Assembly (NCBI RefSeq): GCF_027244095.1
Contig: NC_069657.1
Location: 146,378,857 to 146,442,856 of the forward strand
Origin: Hemicordylus capensis
Lineage: Eukaryota; Chordata; Lepidosauria; Squamata; Cordylidae
Length of the DNA stretch: 64,000 nucleotides
Direction of reading: 5' to 3'
The stretch's first letter is position 1. Each line of letters begins with the position of its first letter. Below are positions 52,201 through 63,400 of the stretch, piece by piece. The translations under genes and the position numbers were made by a program. The notes beneath the pieces are model-generated. The model had not been told where the DNA came from, did not search any database, and saw only the letters and a list, made by a program, of their open reading frames with translations.

Positions 52201-55200
52201 ACCAGTTCGGAGGCCCTTTTATGGGCCTCCAGATAGGTTCAAACAGCCAGCAGTTAGGCTGGTTCGAAGGCAGTGGGGGACACCTTTAAGGGCAGCGGAG
52301 GGTGCACTTACCCCCACCCCCATGCATTTTCCCCATCAGCACTCTCTGAAAAACCGGTCTGGCAGGGCAGCAGCATACTTCCCTGCTGGCCCATTCCCTC
52401 CTTGGTCTGGAAGTACCCCACATACATGTGCACGTTGCGCTCACGCATGTCAGGCACGGTCACTTCTGGACCGAGGAGGGAACGGGGCGGCAAGAAGGTA
52501 CACTGCCGCCCGGCTAGACTGGTTTTTAAGAGTGCGCCGGTGGGGTGGGGTATGTGTACCCTCCCCCGCTCTTAAAGGTGCCCCCCCGCCCGTCTTCGAA
52601 CAGGCCCCTACCAGTTCCGTGCACATCCTTACTGCCCACCTGCATTTTCCTATCAGTGGTTTCTCTACTGCTCACTCTGCCTTTTCTTTTTAAAAAATAA
52701 TGTTTTATTATAGGTGACAAAAGAAAAAGAAGATTTGATAGCCAAATATCTAAATTGCAGCACTGAAAGAAAAACAAATTATTCCCAAACATAACAAACA
52801 CAACATAAAAAACAAATTTCTCACAGAATCTAGGTGTTCTAAAATATCTCCTCAAAAGATAAATGAATTTAATTAATAAAGCAAATTTCCCCCAATTTAA
52901 CCAATTTATTTTAAACCATTCCAATGGGGACAGCATCAAAGAGTTATTTCCAACTCATGGCAAGGAACGTCTTAAGAGATGTTAATAACAGCTCTAAGTC
53001 AGTTGTCTCCAGATCTTCTTTCAGATATAACCAGCTTGGGGACAGCAGACAGCAAACCACCTGTGATTTCACAAATAGTTCTAAGTGTTTTCCCCCTTTT
53101 GTGAAGTTACACAGTTATATCTTTCACAGACACTACCACAACTTTATTAAGAACTGTTTTGGAAAACTACAATTTTGCTTTAACATATCTCATTGGAACA
53201 TTTAGCTCTCAGATCAATTAAGTCTAAAAGGGACTTTTTTCTAAATAGTGGAACAGTCAGTTATCACAACAGAAATATTACTTCATCACTGGCATAGCCA
53301 AGAGGACTTCAGTAGTGCATATTAGTTTTAAACAGTTTCACTGGATATAATATCAAGAAGCTTTCACACATTTAAAAAAAAAAAGCCGAGTGCAGTGAAG
53401 ACAGGAACTATTTTTGGAAGCTAGAGGAAATAAAATAAGGAAAAGGATGGTTGCCTTTAGGAAGTTGTAGAGACAGATGGAAAGCAAAAGGAGCATATGT
53501 TTTCTCTCTTTCAGCAACCACAATTATGAGAGGAACTGGTCATGTAGTTACACACACTTACTGAGTATCATTACTTCTATACACTGGAGAGTCTCCTAAA
53601 GTGCATTATGTGGGTAACTTTTGGTAGCGGATTAGTACCATCTATTTTTAAGTGTCAATAAGAAGAAATAAGAGCATCTCCTTCTCTATTTGTTTTTAGG
53701 AGGACCCTGAAGACATACCTATTTTCCCAGACCTTCAACTGAGACCAAATTTTTAAATTTTAATGTGTTTTTTTCTATTATGATTTTTATGAATTTTAAA
53801 TGTTTTATATTTTATATTATGTTTTAATTCTGTACACCACCTAGAGATTTCAATATTAGGTGGTATATAAATAAATAAATAAATAAATAAATAAATTTTA
53901 AAAAGCTTAAAAATGCACTCAACACCAAAAGCACTTCTGGACATAATTTCCAACAATAATTTAGCCTCCTTACGATCATAAGTGATAATTTCCTCTCCGT
54001 CTTCTTCTTCTATTGCTCTGTTTGTTATCATCACAAAATCCCTCTGTTTGCATTCAATACAAGCCACATAGTTCAGCAAATAAGATCCATTCTCTAAGCA
54101 GGTGTTACCCTAGAACATTCAAAGAAAGAGGAAAACATATTTTGGTATCACTACTGCTCTTTACTTTTACTGCTCTTTTCATAGAACAGATTCATTCAGG
54201 AACTGGTATAACAGTGTAACCCAGAATACCTTAGCTCAAATTTCAGACCAGCCATGAACACTTAGGCAAGCCAATGCATTTTAGTTGCAGTACTTGTCCA
54301 CCCTACTCCACATCATATGGGAATAATAATATTGGCTTACTTTGTAGATCTGTTGTAAGGATTACTGAGATAATATATATGCATAGATAGATATTATGTC
54401 CATATATTACAACAATTTAAACCCATCGGTCACCTAGAAAACCCAATCCTAAGTATTTTCTGACTTCAGTGATGTTCTGGAAACATTCCAATACCCTAAC
54501 AATCTGGATCTGATTTTGCAGGTTTGGATTATGTGTACTTTGGGTTTTAATATACAACCCTCCTCTGTTCACCTGAACCATCCTATCTAATAAAAGGCTT
54601 GGTGTCCGTCCGTGGACGGACACCAAGCGTGTGTCCGTGCCTCCCTGGCCTCTTCTGGGCATGCGCGAAGCGCATGGCCAGAAGGAGCCAGGGAGGCAGG
54701 ACCGCCAGCACCCAGCGGCCATCTTGGGCGGCCAGAAGCGGCCGCCCCGAAGAAGCCGGGTAAGCGGCGGCGGGGGACACTGGCCGAGGCGGCGGCGCAG
54801 CTGAGGAGGCGGCAGAGCCATGGCCGAGGCCTGGCCGTGCCGCCGCTTACCCGGCTTCTTCGGGGCGGCCGCTTCTGGCCGCCCAGGATGGCCGCCGGAC
54901 GAGGCGGCAAACAAAACAATGCGGCGGTGGGCCCGGGCAGCGGTGGGCCAGGCCGGAGCCGCTGTGGGTGGCGGGCCCAGCCGGAGCCGCGGGCGGCGGT
55001 AGGTGGCGGGCCCAGCCGGAGCCGCGGGCGGCGGTGAGTGGCGGGCCCGGCCGGAGCCCCGGGGGGTGGCGGGAGAGGGAATGGCGGCGAACGTCTGGAG
55101 CGCAGAGCTCCACTAGCGCCCGTTAACCAACAGGCTACAAAACCACTAGTTTACAAATAAATAGAGAGAGAGGGTGTGTATGTGTAAGTGTGAGAGAGAG

Positions 55201-56338
55201 CTATGGATAGTCACTAGGGTCTTTTACACACAACAGGTTTTACCATGGGTTTATGGGGAGGCTTTACTAATGAACTTGAATTTTGTCCCAAAAAATCGAC
55301 ACAAATAGTGAATTTTTTTAACCCCAGGTTTAAATCAGGTTACACTCTAATGCACAGTGAAAAACCTGAATTGTGTGTGAACTGCTCCCCGATAACTCTC
55401 AGACTTTGGGGTAAATCTAGCTGATATGTGAATGCACCCCCTCCATTCCAGAGGAGATGCAAGTTAAAGGGCTTCAAAAGCTCTGTGTGAAAAGCTTGGG
55501 GTATGGGAGGATTACAACTTTGAACGTGCTTGATCTGTCTAGTGTTACATCCATTCATGTTACTAATTAATTTTATGATCACCTCTATGAAACAACACAT
55601 TTTCAGACTACTGACAGTTCACCCCCACACCACGAGGTTTCTTCGATATCACAGAATTGTCAAAACATTTTACTTGCTGAAAAGGTGAATCTGCTGTGAG
55701 GAAAGCAGATTGATGATCCTAGGGAATTAAAGATTTGTGCTCTAATGGCAGGAAAAGGGGACATAACCCTCATCCAACATACTTCAGCTCACCATTACAC
55801 CCGAACAGAATCCACATCAGTCCTCCCTCCCTTTCATTCCCAACTATTCTGGCTTTCCACTCTAACCCAGGACGTCAGATGCCCCTTTGCAGAAAACTTC
55901 ATTTACCACATTACCAAAGAGGAGGGCAGCTAGGGTCATATGGCACGCACAGTGTGTGGGGGGAAGGGGGGAGCAAGGCTTACTTAGTAAAAAGAGAAAG
56001 GGGGCCAAGCCTGCCTGCGGGTCTTCCCCTTTGAGCTGGAAGCCCTTCCCCCTATGCACGAGGATTGCCCGTTTTCCGGGGGGGGAAGGAAGCAGCACTT
56101 TGCACGTGCCCAGAGGCACTCTGACAAGCCCCGTCTCATAGTAAACCAATGGGAAAGGTCACAAGGAGGGATGTGAGCACTCAACAGGGTGAAGGGAAAC
56201 AACCTGGCCAGCAAAAAGCAGAAGGGGGAGCAACGCTCGCCCACCCCTCTCGTGAACCTGCGCGAAGAGGCGGCGTTGAGGCACGAACAGCCCCCTTACC
56301 CGAGTCGGGTACTCCGTCTTCACGCAGCCCCCACACAT
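49134..56338 (-). CDS. CHURC1: CHURC1, churchill domain containing 1 (four exons, complete)
   Basis: Small zinc-binding nuclear protein; Churchill was described in chick as an FGF-induced regulator that promotes neural fate by inducing SIP1. Four exons join in frame to 112 residues, exactly the human length. The protein is almost entirely the Churchill fold: zinc ligands can be read as C2/C5 (MCGGC), C30/C33 (CIEC), C61/C64 with H65/H66 and H71 ([16 protein letters not shown]) and C88/C91 (CMLC). It ends [12 protein letters not shown]. The start is the ATG at 56338 in gcgatATGT, matching the human N-terminus. All borders are GT/AG. It faces GPX2 tail to tail. The upstream region is CpG-rich with a CRE-like site. 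Introns carry a Helitron, a hAT element and LINE pieces but no exon is damaged. Confidence 0.96.
49318..50140 (-). mobile_element. L2-clade LINE 5' region (APE endonuclease)
   Basis: Minus ORF at 49812-49315 reads [20 protein letters not shown], then [14 protein letters not shown] and [10 protein letters not shown], the LGDFN-H ... DLVF ... SDHxLV pattern of an AP-type endonuclease. Lacks the RT half. CHURC1 intron 3, same strand. Confidence 0.85.
50385..50500 (-). repeat. MIR/CORE-SINE relic
   Basis: gtgacttgcccaaggtcacc followed by cagggagcttcat is the inverted MIR core. A second shorter relic lies at 51258-51330 (aacttgcccaaggtcatcca). Confidence 0.75.
51425..51625 (+). repeat. Short interspersed repeat, plus-strand copy
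   Basis: Decayed sense copy of the 36640/57330 family: gaggctgttgctggtgtttc, cttctttttagattgtgagc, gctatgtaaaactttttatt. Confidence 0.6.
51884..51954 (-). CDS. CHURC1: CHURC1 exon 3
   Basis: 71 bp, acceptor tttcag, donor gtacat. Completes His59 and encodes [20 protein letters not shown] then DYQ; the densest zinc-ligand segment. Confidence 0.95.
52186..52631. mobile_element. hAT-type non-autonomous element with exact TSD
   Basis: 446 bp, termini TAGGGATGTGCACAAACC and GTTCCGTGCACATCCTTA, exact 8-bp duplication ctgcccac at 52178-52185 and 52632-52639. Same terminal family as 48018. Internal partial palindrome with cccctaccagttccg and cggaggcccttttatggg. CHURC1 intron 2/3 boundary region, just upstream of exon 3 in gene order. 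Confidence 0.92.
53640..53897 (+). repeat. L2-type LINE 3' end
   Basis: ggaggaccctgaagacatac then tgtacaccacctagagattt and an (AAAT)n tail (about 53868-53897), antisense within CHURC1 intron 2. Confidence 0.8.
53974..54109 (-). CDS. CHURC1: CHURC1 exon 2
   Basis: 136 bp, acceptor ttctag, donor gtaagg. Encodes [20 protein letters not shown] then [20 protein letters not shown] and IITYD, plus the first base of His59. An L2 tail begins only about 80 bp beyond the donor. Confidence 0.96.
54581..55149 (+). mobile_element. Non-autonomous Helitron with long internal hairpins
   Basis: Starts A|TCCTATCTAATAAAAGGC, the 5' terminus type known from vertebrate Helitrons. Ends with hairpin GCCCGTT-aacc-AACAGGC, 10 bp and CTAG|T. 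569 bp with no target duplication. Interior hairpins: a 28-nt palindrome at 54599-54626, a second one around gcatgcgcgaagcgcatg (about 54640-54697), and 56-bp arms at 54716-54771 and 54839-54894 with one mismatch. No Rep/helicase. Lies antisense in CHURC1 intron 1. The ORFs over it are compositional. Confidence 0.85.
56300..56338 (-). CDS. CHURC1: CHURC1 exon 1
   Basis: 39 bp coding, 13 codons [13 protein letters not shown], donor gtaagg. Too short to be found by ORF length; recognised from protein similarity and the donor site. Confidence 0.93.
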
Positions 56339-56376
56339 ATCGCCTTCGCAGTTATTTCCTGGGCCGGTAAGACCCA

Positions 56377-56384
56377 TGACGTCA
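56377..56384. promoter_or_regulatory. CRE-like palindrome in CHURC1 promoter
   Basis: Full TGACGTCA 39 bp upstream of the CHURC1 ATG, followed by CpG-rich ccgcgcgcgag. The 56220-56400 segment is the only unique (non-repeat) CpG-dense stretch nearby, consistent with a TATA-less promoter. Confidence 0.6.
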
Positions 56385-56792
56385 CCGCGCGCGAGAGTTA
56401 ACAACAGACGAGACTTCTTGGTCCAAGTTCCTTGCTTAGAGAGGTGGATGCAGATTTGGGGCGGGGTTTCTCGGTGTGTGTGTTTGGCTGTTGCAGCATG
56501 TGGCACGTGCCACGAATACTGGACGCCGGTGGACGTAAGAAAGTGATCCCCAAAGCCTGTCGCCCTTAAAGCTGCATCTCTTGTGTAGCAATGCCACTAA
56601 CTTCAAAATCACTATGCAACAAGACTACAAACGGAGGAAGCGTGACAATGGTGAAGTAGGATTGCTGAATAAATTCAGTTCCGTTCAGTTCGGACTTAAA
56701 CTGAGTTAGTGGGTTTTTAATGCCGCTATAGATGTTAGATTAGCACAGTATATCTAGAAAGGTAGTATCATCACTGGTGATTCACCAGTGCT

Positions 56793-57340
56793 TGCTAATA
56801 ATAATAATAATAATAATAGAAAAAAATTGAAAAAGTTGAAGAAAATGAAGATGTAAAAATATTATGGGACTTCCGACTACAAACAGACAAACATCTGCCA
56901 CACAATACACCAGATATAACTGTAGTCGAGAAGAAAAAAAACAAGTCAAAATAATCAACATAGCAATACCAGGGTATAGCAGAATAGAAGAAAAAGAAAT
57001 AGAAAAAAATCACAAAATGCAAAGATCTACAAATTGAAATTGAAAGGCTGTGGCAGAAAAAGACCAAAATAATCCCAGTGGTAATTGGCGCCCTAGGTGC
57101 AATTCCAAAAGACCTTGAAGAGCACCTCAACACCATAGGGGTCACAGAAATCACCATCAGCCAGTTACAAAAAGCAGCTTTACTGGGAACAGCCTATATT
57201 CTGCGACGATATCTATAACAACAGCAACAACATTGACAATAAAAATCTGGCATCCCAGGGAAGGACTCGATGTCTGGATAAAACAAACCAGTCAATAACA
57301 CCTGTCTGACTGTGTAAAATAATATATAATAATAATAATT
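56793..57340 (+). mobile_element. R4/Dong-like LINE 3' end with restriction-like endonuclease remnant
   Basis: Frame at about 56830-57220 reads VKILWDFRLQTDKHLPHNTP then DITVVEKK, and later IEIERLWQKKTKIIPVVIGA and TISQLQKAALLGTAYILRRY before a stop. This is the PD..K-containing C-terminal endonuclease region of R4-clade LINEs. Stops at about 56950 and 56990 and frame slips break it. It is bounded by (TAA)n at 56793-56819 and TAA-rich sequence at 57320-57340; Dong elements are known to target TAA repeats. Confidence 0.75.
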
Positions 57341-57500
57341 TTTTCAATTTCTATACCGCCCTTCCAAAAATGGTTCAGGGCAGTTTACACATAGAAATAA
57401 TAATAAATAAGAGCCCCAAAGGGCTCACAATATACAAGAAACATAAGATAGACGCCAGCAACAGTCACTGGAGGTACTGTGCTGGGGGTGAATAGGGCCA
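57330..57500 (-). repeat. Short interspersed repeat
   Basis: Same family as 36640-36900: ctataccgcccttccaaaaa, ccccaaagggctcacaatat, gtcactggaggtactgtgct. Abuts the R4-like element. Confidence 0.65.
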
Positions 57501-57984
57501 ATATTGTCAATAGTTCATTCTATTCTAACTTTGAATTCATATGGGCTCTACGCAGAAATGTCACAGACTTATTGCTGCCCTTTTCATGCATGTCGTGGCA
57601 TTTTAGCAGTGCTCTCCCTAATTTTTTCCATCTGTGTGCAGAATGAGTTTTGTTCTGAGCTGCAGTATCAAGGCAGTGTGTGCGCACGTGCATTCAGTAT
57701 AGGGCCTTCCCGATTCAACATGAGCAGATCTAAAATAAACTGAGTGGACATCAAAAATGTGTGAGCCCGGGCACACCTTAGATGGAACACAGCCTTTTAG
57801 CCCAATTGTTTCCATTTCTCTCTGCACCCATATAGTGTATGTGAATTTCTATCCATCTAAATATATGCAATCTGCCAACTGTGCATTTGATGAAGTGGGT
57901 ACTTGTTTTAAAATGTATGCCACAATAAAATTGTTAATATTTTAATAAGAGAAACCTGTTTTGCCTTTGCTGCAACCAATTAAC

Positions 57985-58440
57985 TCAACTATTTGTTATT
58001 TATAAAGGGATTTTTATCCTGCTTTCCCACACATTAGAGTGTCCAAGGTAGCTATCATCTACAAAATAATGAATTCAATATATAAATCAGCTAAAATGAG
58101 ACAGCAGATAAACCAGTCAAGCAGGGGGGAACCAATACAAACCAGAAATTGACAGTAAGTAACCAAAAGGCTTGTCCCAAAATAAAATAAAATAAAATTC
58201 AGTAGTAGCCTGTGGAAAACAAAAAGCAAGGACTCCAGGTGAATCTCTCAGAGCAGGAAGCTGCAACAGAGAAGGCCCTCATGTGTCACTGCCAGCTGTA
58301 CATTAAAATGGGGTGGGATGTGCAGGAGAGCCTCCTGAGATGGGGAGGTCCTTATCCCTTTAGTTGTCCTGATCCTAAGCTGTTTAGGATTGTAAAGGTG
58401 ATAACCAGCACTCTGAATAATGCCTAGAGCTGGACCAGCC
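57985..58440 (-). repeat. L2-related LINE remnant
   Basis: gggatttttatcctgctttc at the left (tail) and gcaacagagaaggccctcat then gataaccagcactctgaata to the right follow the reversed L2 3' order. Confidence 0.6.
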
Positions 58441-58619
58441 GTCAGTGAAGATTGCACAGTTGTATAAACTTTAGACAAGTGCTATTGTGAGGGCCCCTTA
58501 CTAGTGTAGGGACCATCGTTTCTGGTGACTGCCATATTTCTTTACTAATAATGCAGTACACGTGTTCCTGTGATTTAAGAAAAGGGACAAATGCATTGCA
58601 TTATAGGTAAACAAAGGTG

Positions 58620-58983
58620 GAGGGTGCCAGAACTCCCGACAATTGCTGCTGCCGCAAGGGTTAATTCTCGCAAGGGTTGGAGGAAGCTTGTCTTGGTGAT
58701 GGTGGTAGCAGCAGTAGAGGCCAGAGGCGACAGCGGGCCCAGCCCGGCTGGCGGTGGAGGCCAGAGGCGGTGGTGGGCCTGGCCTAGCTGCGGAGGACAG
58801 AGGCACGGCGGGCCTGCCCGGCTGTGGAGGCAAGGCCCAGGAGGAGAGGGAAAAGAAGGGGGGGCAGCGGTGGGGAGGAGAGGCAGCTGGGCCCGGAAGC
58901 AGAGACTGGGGCAGAAGGTGGTGGAGGGAGATGTAACTGCCAGCCCCAAAGAACGCACAGATGCTCTGTGTGGGGTCAGCTAG
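58620..58983 (+). mobile_element. Helitron 3' end, GC-rich, 5' end unresolved
   Basis: Ends with hairpin CACAGA-tgc-TCTGTG, 9 bp and CTAG|T at 58980-58983; the hairpin is identical to that of the 14147-14622 copy. The GC-rich interior (ggcggtggtgggcctggcc and relatives) is also shared. No A|TC 5' terminus could be fixed, so the left bound is approximate. Confidence 0.7.
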
Positions 58984-59864
58984 TTTTTACAGATTTCATA
59001 TACCATCTCCATCTGCTTATGTTTTTAAAAATATTTTGTTGGCTCTCTGTTTAGTATCTTCATTCTGATGACTCATCTTTAGCTTTCTGTTGTGCTAATA
59101 TGTCTTCCCAGCAGTCTGCATTTTTAATATGTAATCCAAAGGGCAGCACATTCTGGGTGTGAATGGCGGCTTTTAGTCTTCTCTCTGCAGCCCTTTTATC
59201 TCCAAAATCCCCTCTCCCAAAGGTCACATAACCCTCTAGAGCAACAACCATGAGGTGCAAAGGATTGCAATCTGAAGCAAAAATAGCAACCTGCCACTGC
59301 AGAAATGCTTTGCACAACCCAGAGACATGGGTTTGGGGCGGTATTAAAATATGTTAAATAAATAGATACACACATACATAAAAATCTACAGATTTAAATC
59401 CTTTCCATGTAGAAATACAATATAATTCTAGTGTCTTCTTTCTAAAAATTTAATTCCGCTAATCAACAAGATGAGCCAATGTACTCATTCAATAAGTCAG
59501 TACCTAGAACCCATAAATATGTATACATGCAATACGGTGACCATTAATGTTTCAATTTCTGTGGTATCTATTCTAAACCATTAAAAAAAAACCTGGACAT
59601 GAACCATTTTCCAGTGCTTAGTTCTCTTTAAGTGATGTATCAGTTATCAAAAACATTTCATAGGTTAATGTGCTAAAAGTTGCCGTCTCTGACTGAAGAT
59701 ATCCCTGGAGATTCCCCCCACCTGATACGATAAGGGGGTAGCTGATTGGTGGTTGATCTCCCCCTTATCCTACCACACGCAGCCAACAAGCTGCCTCAAA
59801 TGTTCGTTATCTGAGATTCATGGGTGATTCTAGAAAAGGAAGGATGACACACATACACACATAC

Positions 59865-60425
59865 CAGGGGCGTAGCTAGCCCGCCGGCGGCCTGTGTGCG
59901 GCCACGGCGGGTGCCCCTATAGCCCCGCCCGCTGCGCCTGACATCAGACGCAGGGGATAGCCACGCCCCCGCATCTGACGTCAGACGCGGGGGGCGTGGT
60001 CTGGCTCCCAAACCGAGCCTTGAGGCTCCGTTCGGGAGAAGCAGCTTAACTGCTGAAGGGGCCATGCGGCCCCTTCAGCAGTTAAACAAAGGCTGGTGCT
60101 GTGTTCGCAGCACAGCCCAGGAGCGGCTCTTCCCTGCAGGCCCCTTCAGGAGCTAGTTAGGCTGGCGCTGCGTTTGCAGCACCAGCCAAGAGCGACTCTT
60201 CCCTGCCTTTGCAGGGAAGAGCCGCTCCTGGCTGGTGCTGCGAATGCAGTGCCAGCCTTTGTTTAGCTCCCGAAGGGGCCGCGTGGCCTCCACTCGGGAG
60301 CTAAACTACCGCCCCCGCGTCTAACGTCAGACGCAGGGGGCGTGTCAGGGCCACGAATGGCAGCTCCTGATTGGGCACGGCTCGGGTTCTTTGAACCCGT
60401 TCGCCCAATTATAGCTACGCCCCTG
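59865..60425. mobile_element. hAT-type non-autonomous element, CpG-rich palindrome
   Basis: 561 bp, termini CAGGGGCGTAGCTA / TAGCTACGCCCCTG, exact 8-bp duplication acacatac at 59857-59864 and 60426-60433. Interior built of paired hairpins: gcatctgacgtcagacgcgg near each end, gccccttcagcagttaa, gggaagagccgctcctggct. No transposase. Termini match the 180-bp element at 38599. Confidence 0.93.
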
Positions 60426-60433
60426 ACACATAC

Positions 60434-63400
60434 TCACAACTGTGAGTGTTAATGGGCTTTATTAAGGCTTATAATTACAAGTGTAGGGGATTAGGCATAT
60501 AGGCAAGTAGTTATTAATTTCATTTTACTATTATTGTAGTGTAGTGTTCAATTACAGCTAAAAGCATTCCTAAAATCATTTCCCCGTTTCTCAAAATGCA
60601 GAGCTGCTAGCTAGGAAAGAGTTTTGGCCTCACCAAGAAACAGGCAGTCGTGTTACAGCACGCTGAGCAATTCAACTTCTTTGTGCAAAGAGTGCCCTAT
60701 CTTGCTGTTACTTAGCAACAAGTCAAAACAATTCCCCCAACCTGGCAATTCAATCAGTGTTTCCCCTTTAATTTGGTCTAATAATTTCTATGACAGTTAG
60801 CTCATACCAATAATAAGTTCAAGGCATCTTTGACTCTTAACAGAAAAAAGCATTTCTTTCTAACCCTTCTACTAAATGCTGAATAGTTTAAAACCGTTTC
60901 TTTTCATTAGGAGCAAGTAGCTGAAGGCCTTTTGCTATCTCCTGATTGTTCCAAAACAATCCTAGAAGCTGTGTTGGCAGGAAGCAAAAAGCTAAAGTAC
61001 AGTTTCCAAGGAGGGAGGGAGATCGGCAAGAGGAATGTCCATTAAGGCAGCTTGGGAATGGGGATAAGGAGGGTCCGGAAGGAGAAGTGGGTTTCCTGCC
61101 ACCTGGCAAACGATGGCTGTGGCAGGGACTTCGCTGGAGCTCAGGATAGGTAAGAGAGAGGATCCAGGGACAGAGGGGGGAAGGGTGTGGGGAGAGAAGG
61201 GGTGAAGCAGGTGTGTTAGAAGTGGCTGGTTTGTGAAGGCATGGCTCTGGACAGTATTTACCGGCTTCCATGTCAGCTGGAACGACCTCCAGAGGGCAGT
61301 CCTTCCTTTGGCTGGCTTTCCCGGTGGGAGGGTGAGGACTCTAGAGATGCAGGGAGAGGGCTGCACAACGCTGTTCTCAATTGAAAGCAGTGTCTGGCAT
61401 TCCCCTCCTTCTTTCTAAAGGAGAGGGGCTCCATGGTGCCCCTTCCATGAAGAAGCCCATGCATTCCCTTTCCCCATGAATGACTGTCTGCAGCTTTTTA
61501 TACCTTTTTGCCAACTCTCAAAGTCAAAACAATCACCCCATCTCCTCAGAGTGTCTCCTCTTTAATAAACAAACTCCAGCCCTGCTCCCTGAGTCTTCTC
61601 TCACCCTCCAGGTGAGGAGCCAATCAGGAGCCCGGCCTGGCTCTTTGATCAAATTCAAGACAGAGACACTTTTTTATGTCCAGCCGGCCCTGGCTTGTAG
61701 CCATTTCAGATCTTTGTTGATGTTCTTCAGCCCAGAGAAATATGTTAGAAGGACAGGGAATGTTACGTAAGCAAAAGAGGTTTCAGTGTTATATGAATGT
61801 GTTATCCCCCATAGCACAACGTAGGCATTATTATCTATATGTGGTTTTTTATAATTTCCTAAATCAGCTAGATATGATTATGCTTGACATGTCAAACTAG
61901 TTCTTTAGCAAGTCACGAGCAGCTGAAGGCTTTTTGCAAGGCAGTAAAGAGGCTTCAAGGCTGAGAGAGTGAGGGAAAATTCCTCTTCTTCCTCACCTCT
62001 CAAGAATCAACATTCCTGTTCACTGGCTTGGCTTAGAGCAAAAATCAAAGTCAGGCTTCTGTTTCCTGCAAGACAATAGTCCCTTTTACAGGTCTCGTCC
62101 TTTCCTTCTGATTTCTTAGGGCGGTCTCCAGTTCCAAAAGGGGTTCTGTCAGTCTGTTCATATCATGCCTCAGGTGTTTTTCCCACTATTAAGCCATTTA
62201 ACATCTTCAGAATTACTTTCAATAGTCACCTGAGATAGATAGATGCAAGTTCCTGGAGATCCCAGGCCAGTCTTAGAAAGCTGGTAAATATAACTCATGT
62301 ACAGGCTATATCTTGTGATAAAAATAGTATATTGTGGTTTAATATAAGATTTCCAGTATTTTTAGCCAAAAAGTCTCCACACAATCACAGCTACATCAAT
62401 GGTGATAATGTTTTAAGTGTTTCTACATGCATCTTCATTTCATAGATACATAGTAGCATTTACAGGTCAACCCTAAATATGTACAATCAGGACAAAAGCC
62501 ACTAAAAGCCTGATTGTATAGGCAGATGTGAGCCTATTGAAGTCAAAGGTTTATCTAACCCTGTATAGTAAATCCATCAATACTTTATTACAGTCACAGA
62601 CCAGCACAGACCCTGTATAGGATTGGACTACAAGTTCATGGGGCTTGTTCTCTGGTAAGTAAGGGCAGTCCAAGACATGTTGCTGCTGGGGGTGAAGGAC
62701 AAGATGATGTCTCCAGCAAAGCATTCAGTTCATTCTCAGGTCATGCTGCTGAGGCAGCAGCAGTGGCATGTGAGCTGCTAAGCAGTGGCAGCAGGACTGT
62801 TCCTAGCTTGTGTTTGCGGGGGGGGGGGCAAAGCAGAGGCACACCCCGACAGGAAGAGGAAGGGAAAATGAACAACATACCCCAGTGGTGTGGGATGGGC
62901 AGTGGGAGTGAATGGCAAGGAGATCTGGGGGTTGGGTGTGATGGTGGGGGTTGGGTGTGATGGTGGGGTCCAGTACCTCCTGTGCCCTTACTCATGCCTG
63001 AGGCAGTAGTGTTACCTTGCCTTATAGAAGGGCTGGTAAACATGCATAGGATTGCAATCTTAAGGTTTTACACAACTTGGAAAATAATATCTCTAAAATA
63101 ATACTGTTATTATTTGATCTATATATGCTAAAATATACAAATGTCAATATAAAGAAAGTGTGAAGACATAATTTTAAAAGGGTAGGACATATAAATTTAA
63201 TAAATGATAAATTAAACTAACTAAATAAATAAATTAAAAGGATGTTAATCACAGGTCCAAATTAATTTATACCTATTAGTTCTTTCCTGCTTAACAAATA
63301 TGACTTTCCCCCTTGATGCCTAAACAGGTATGTTGGGTGCAGCTTTCAACAGCTGAATTATTGTTTAGATTTCCAGCCTCTCAATTGCCTTTTTGACAGC

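Noticed and set aside
54417-55037. Long GC-rich open frames on both strands, and an apparent CpG island
   Set aside because: Explained by the Helitron at 54581-55149 and its palindromes; not a gene or the native CHURC1 promoter.
58575-58983. Open frames of 110-130 codons on both strands
   Set aside because: Fall in the GC-rich Helitron 3' region; low-complexity residues, no conserved motif.
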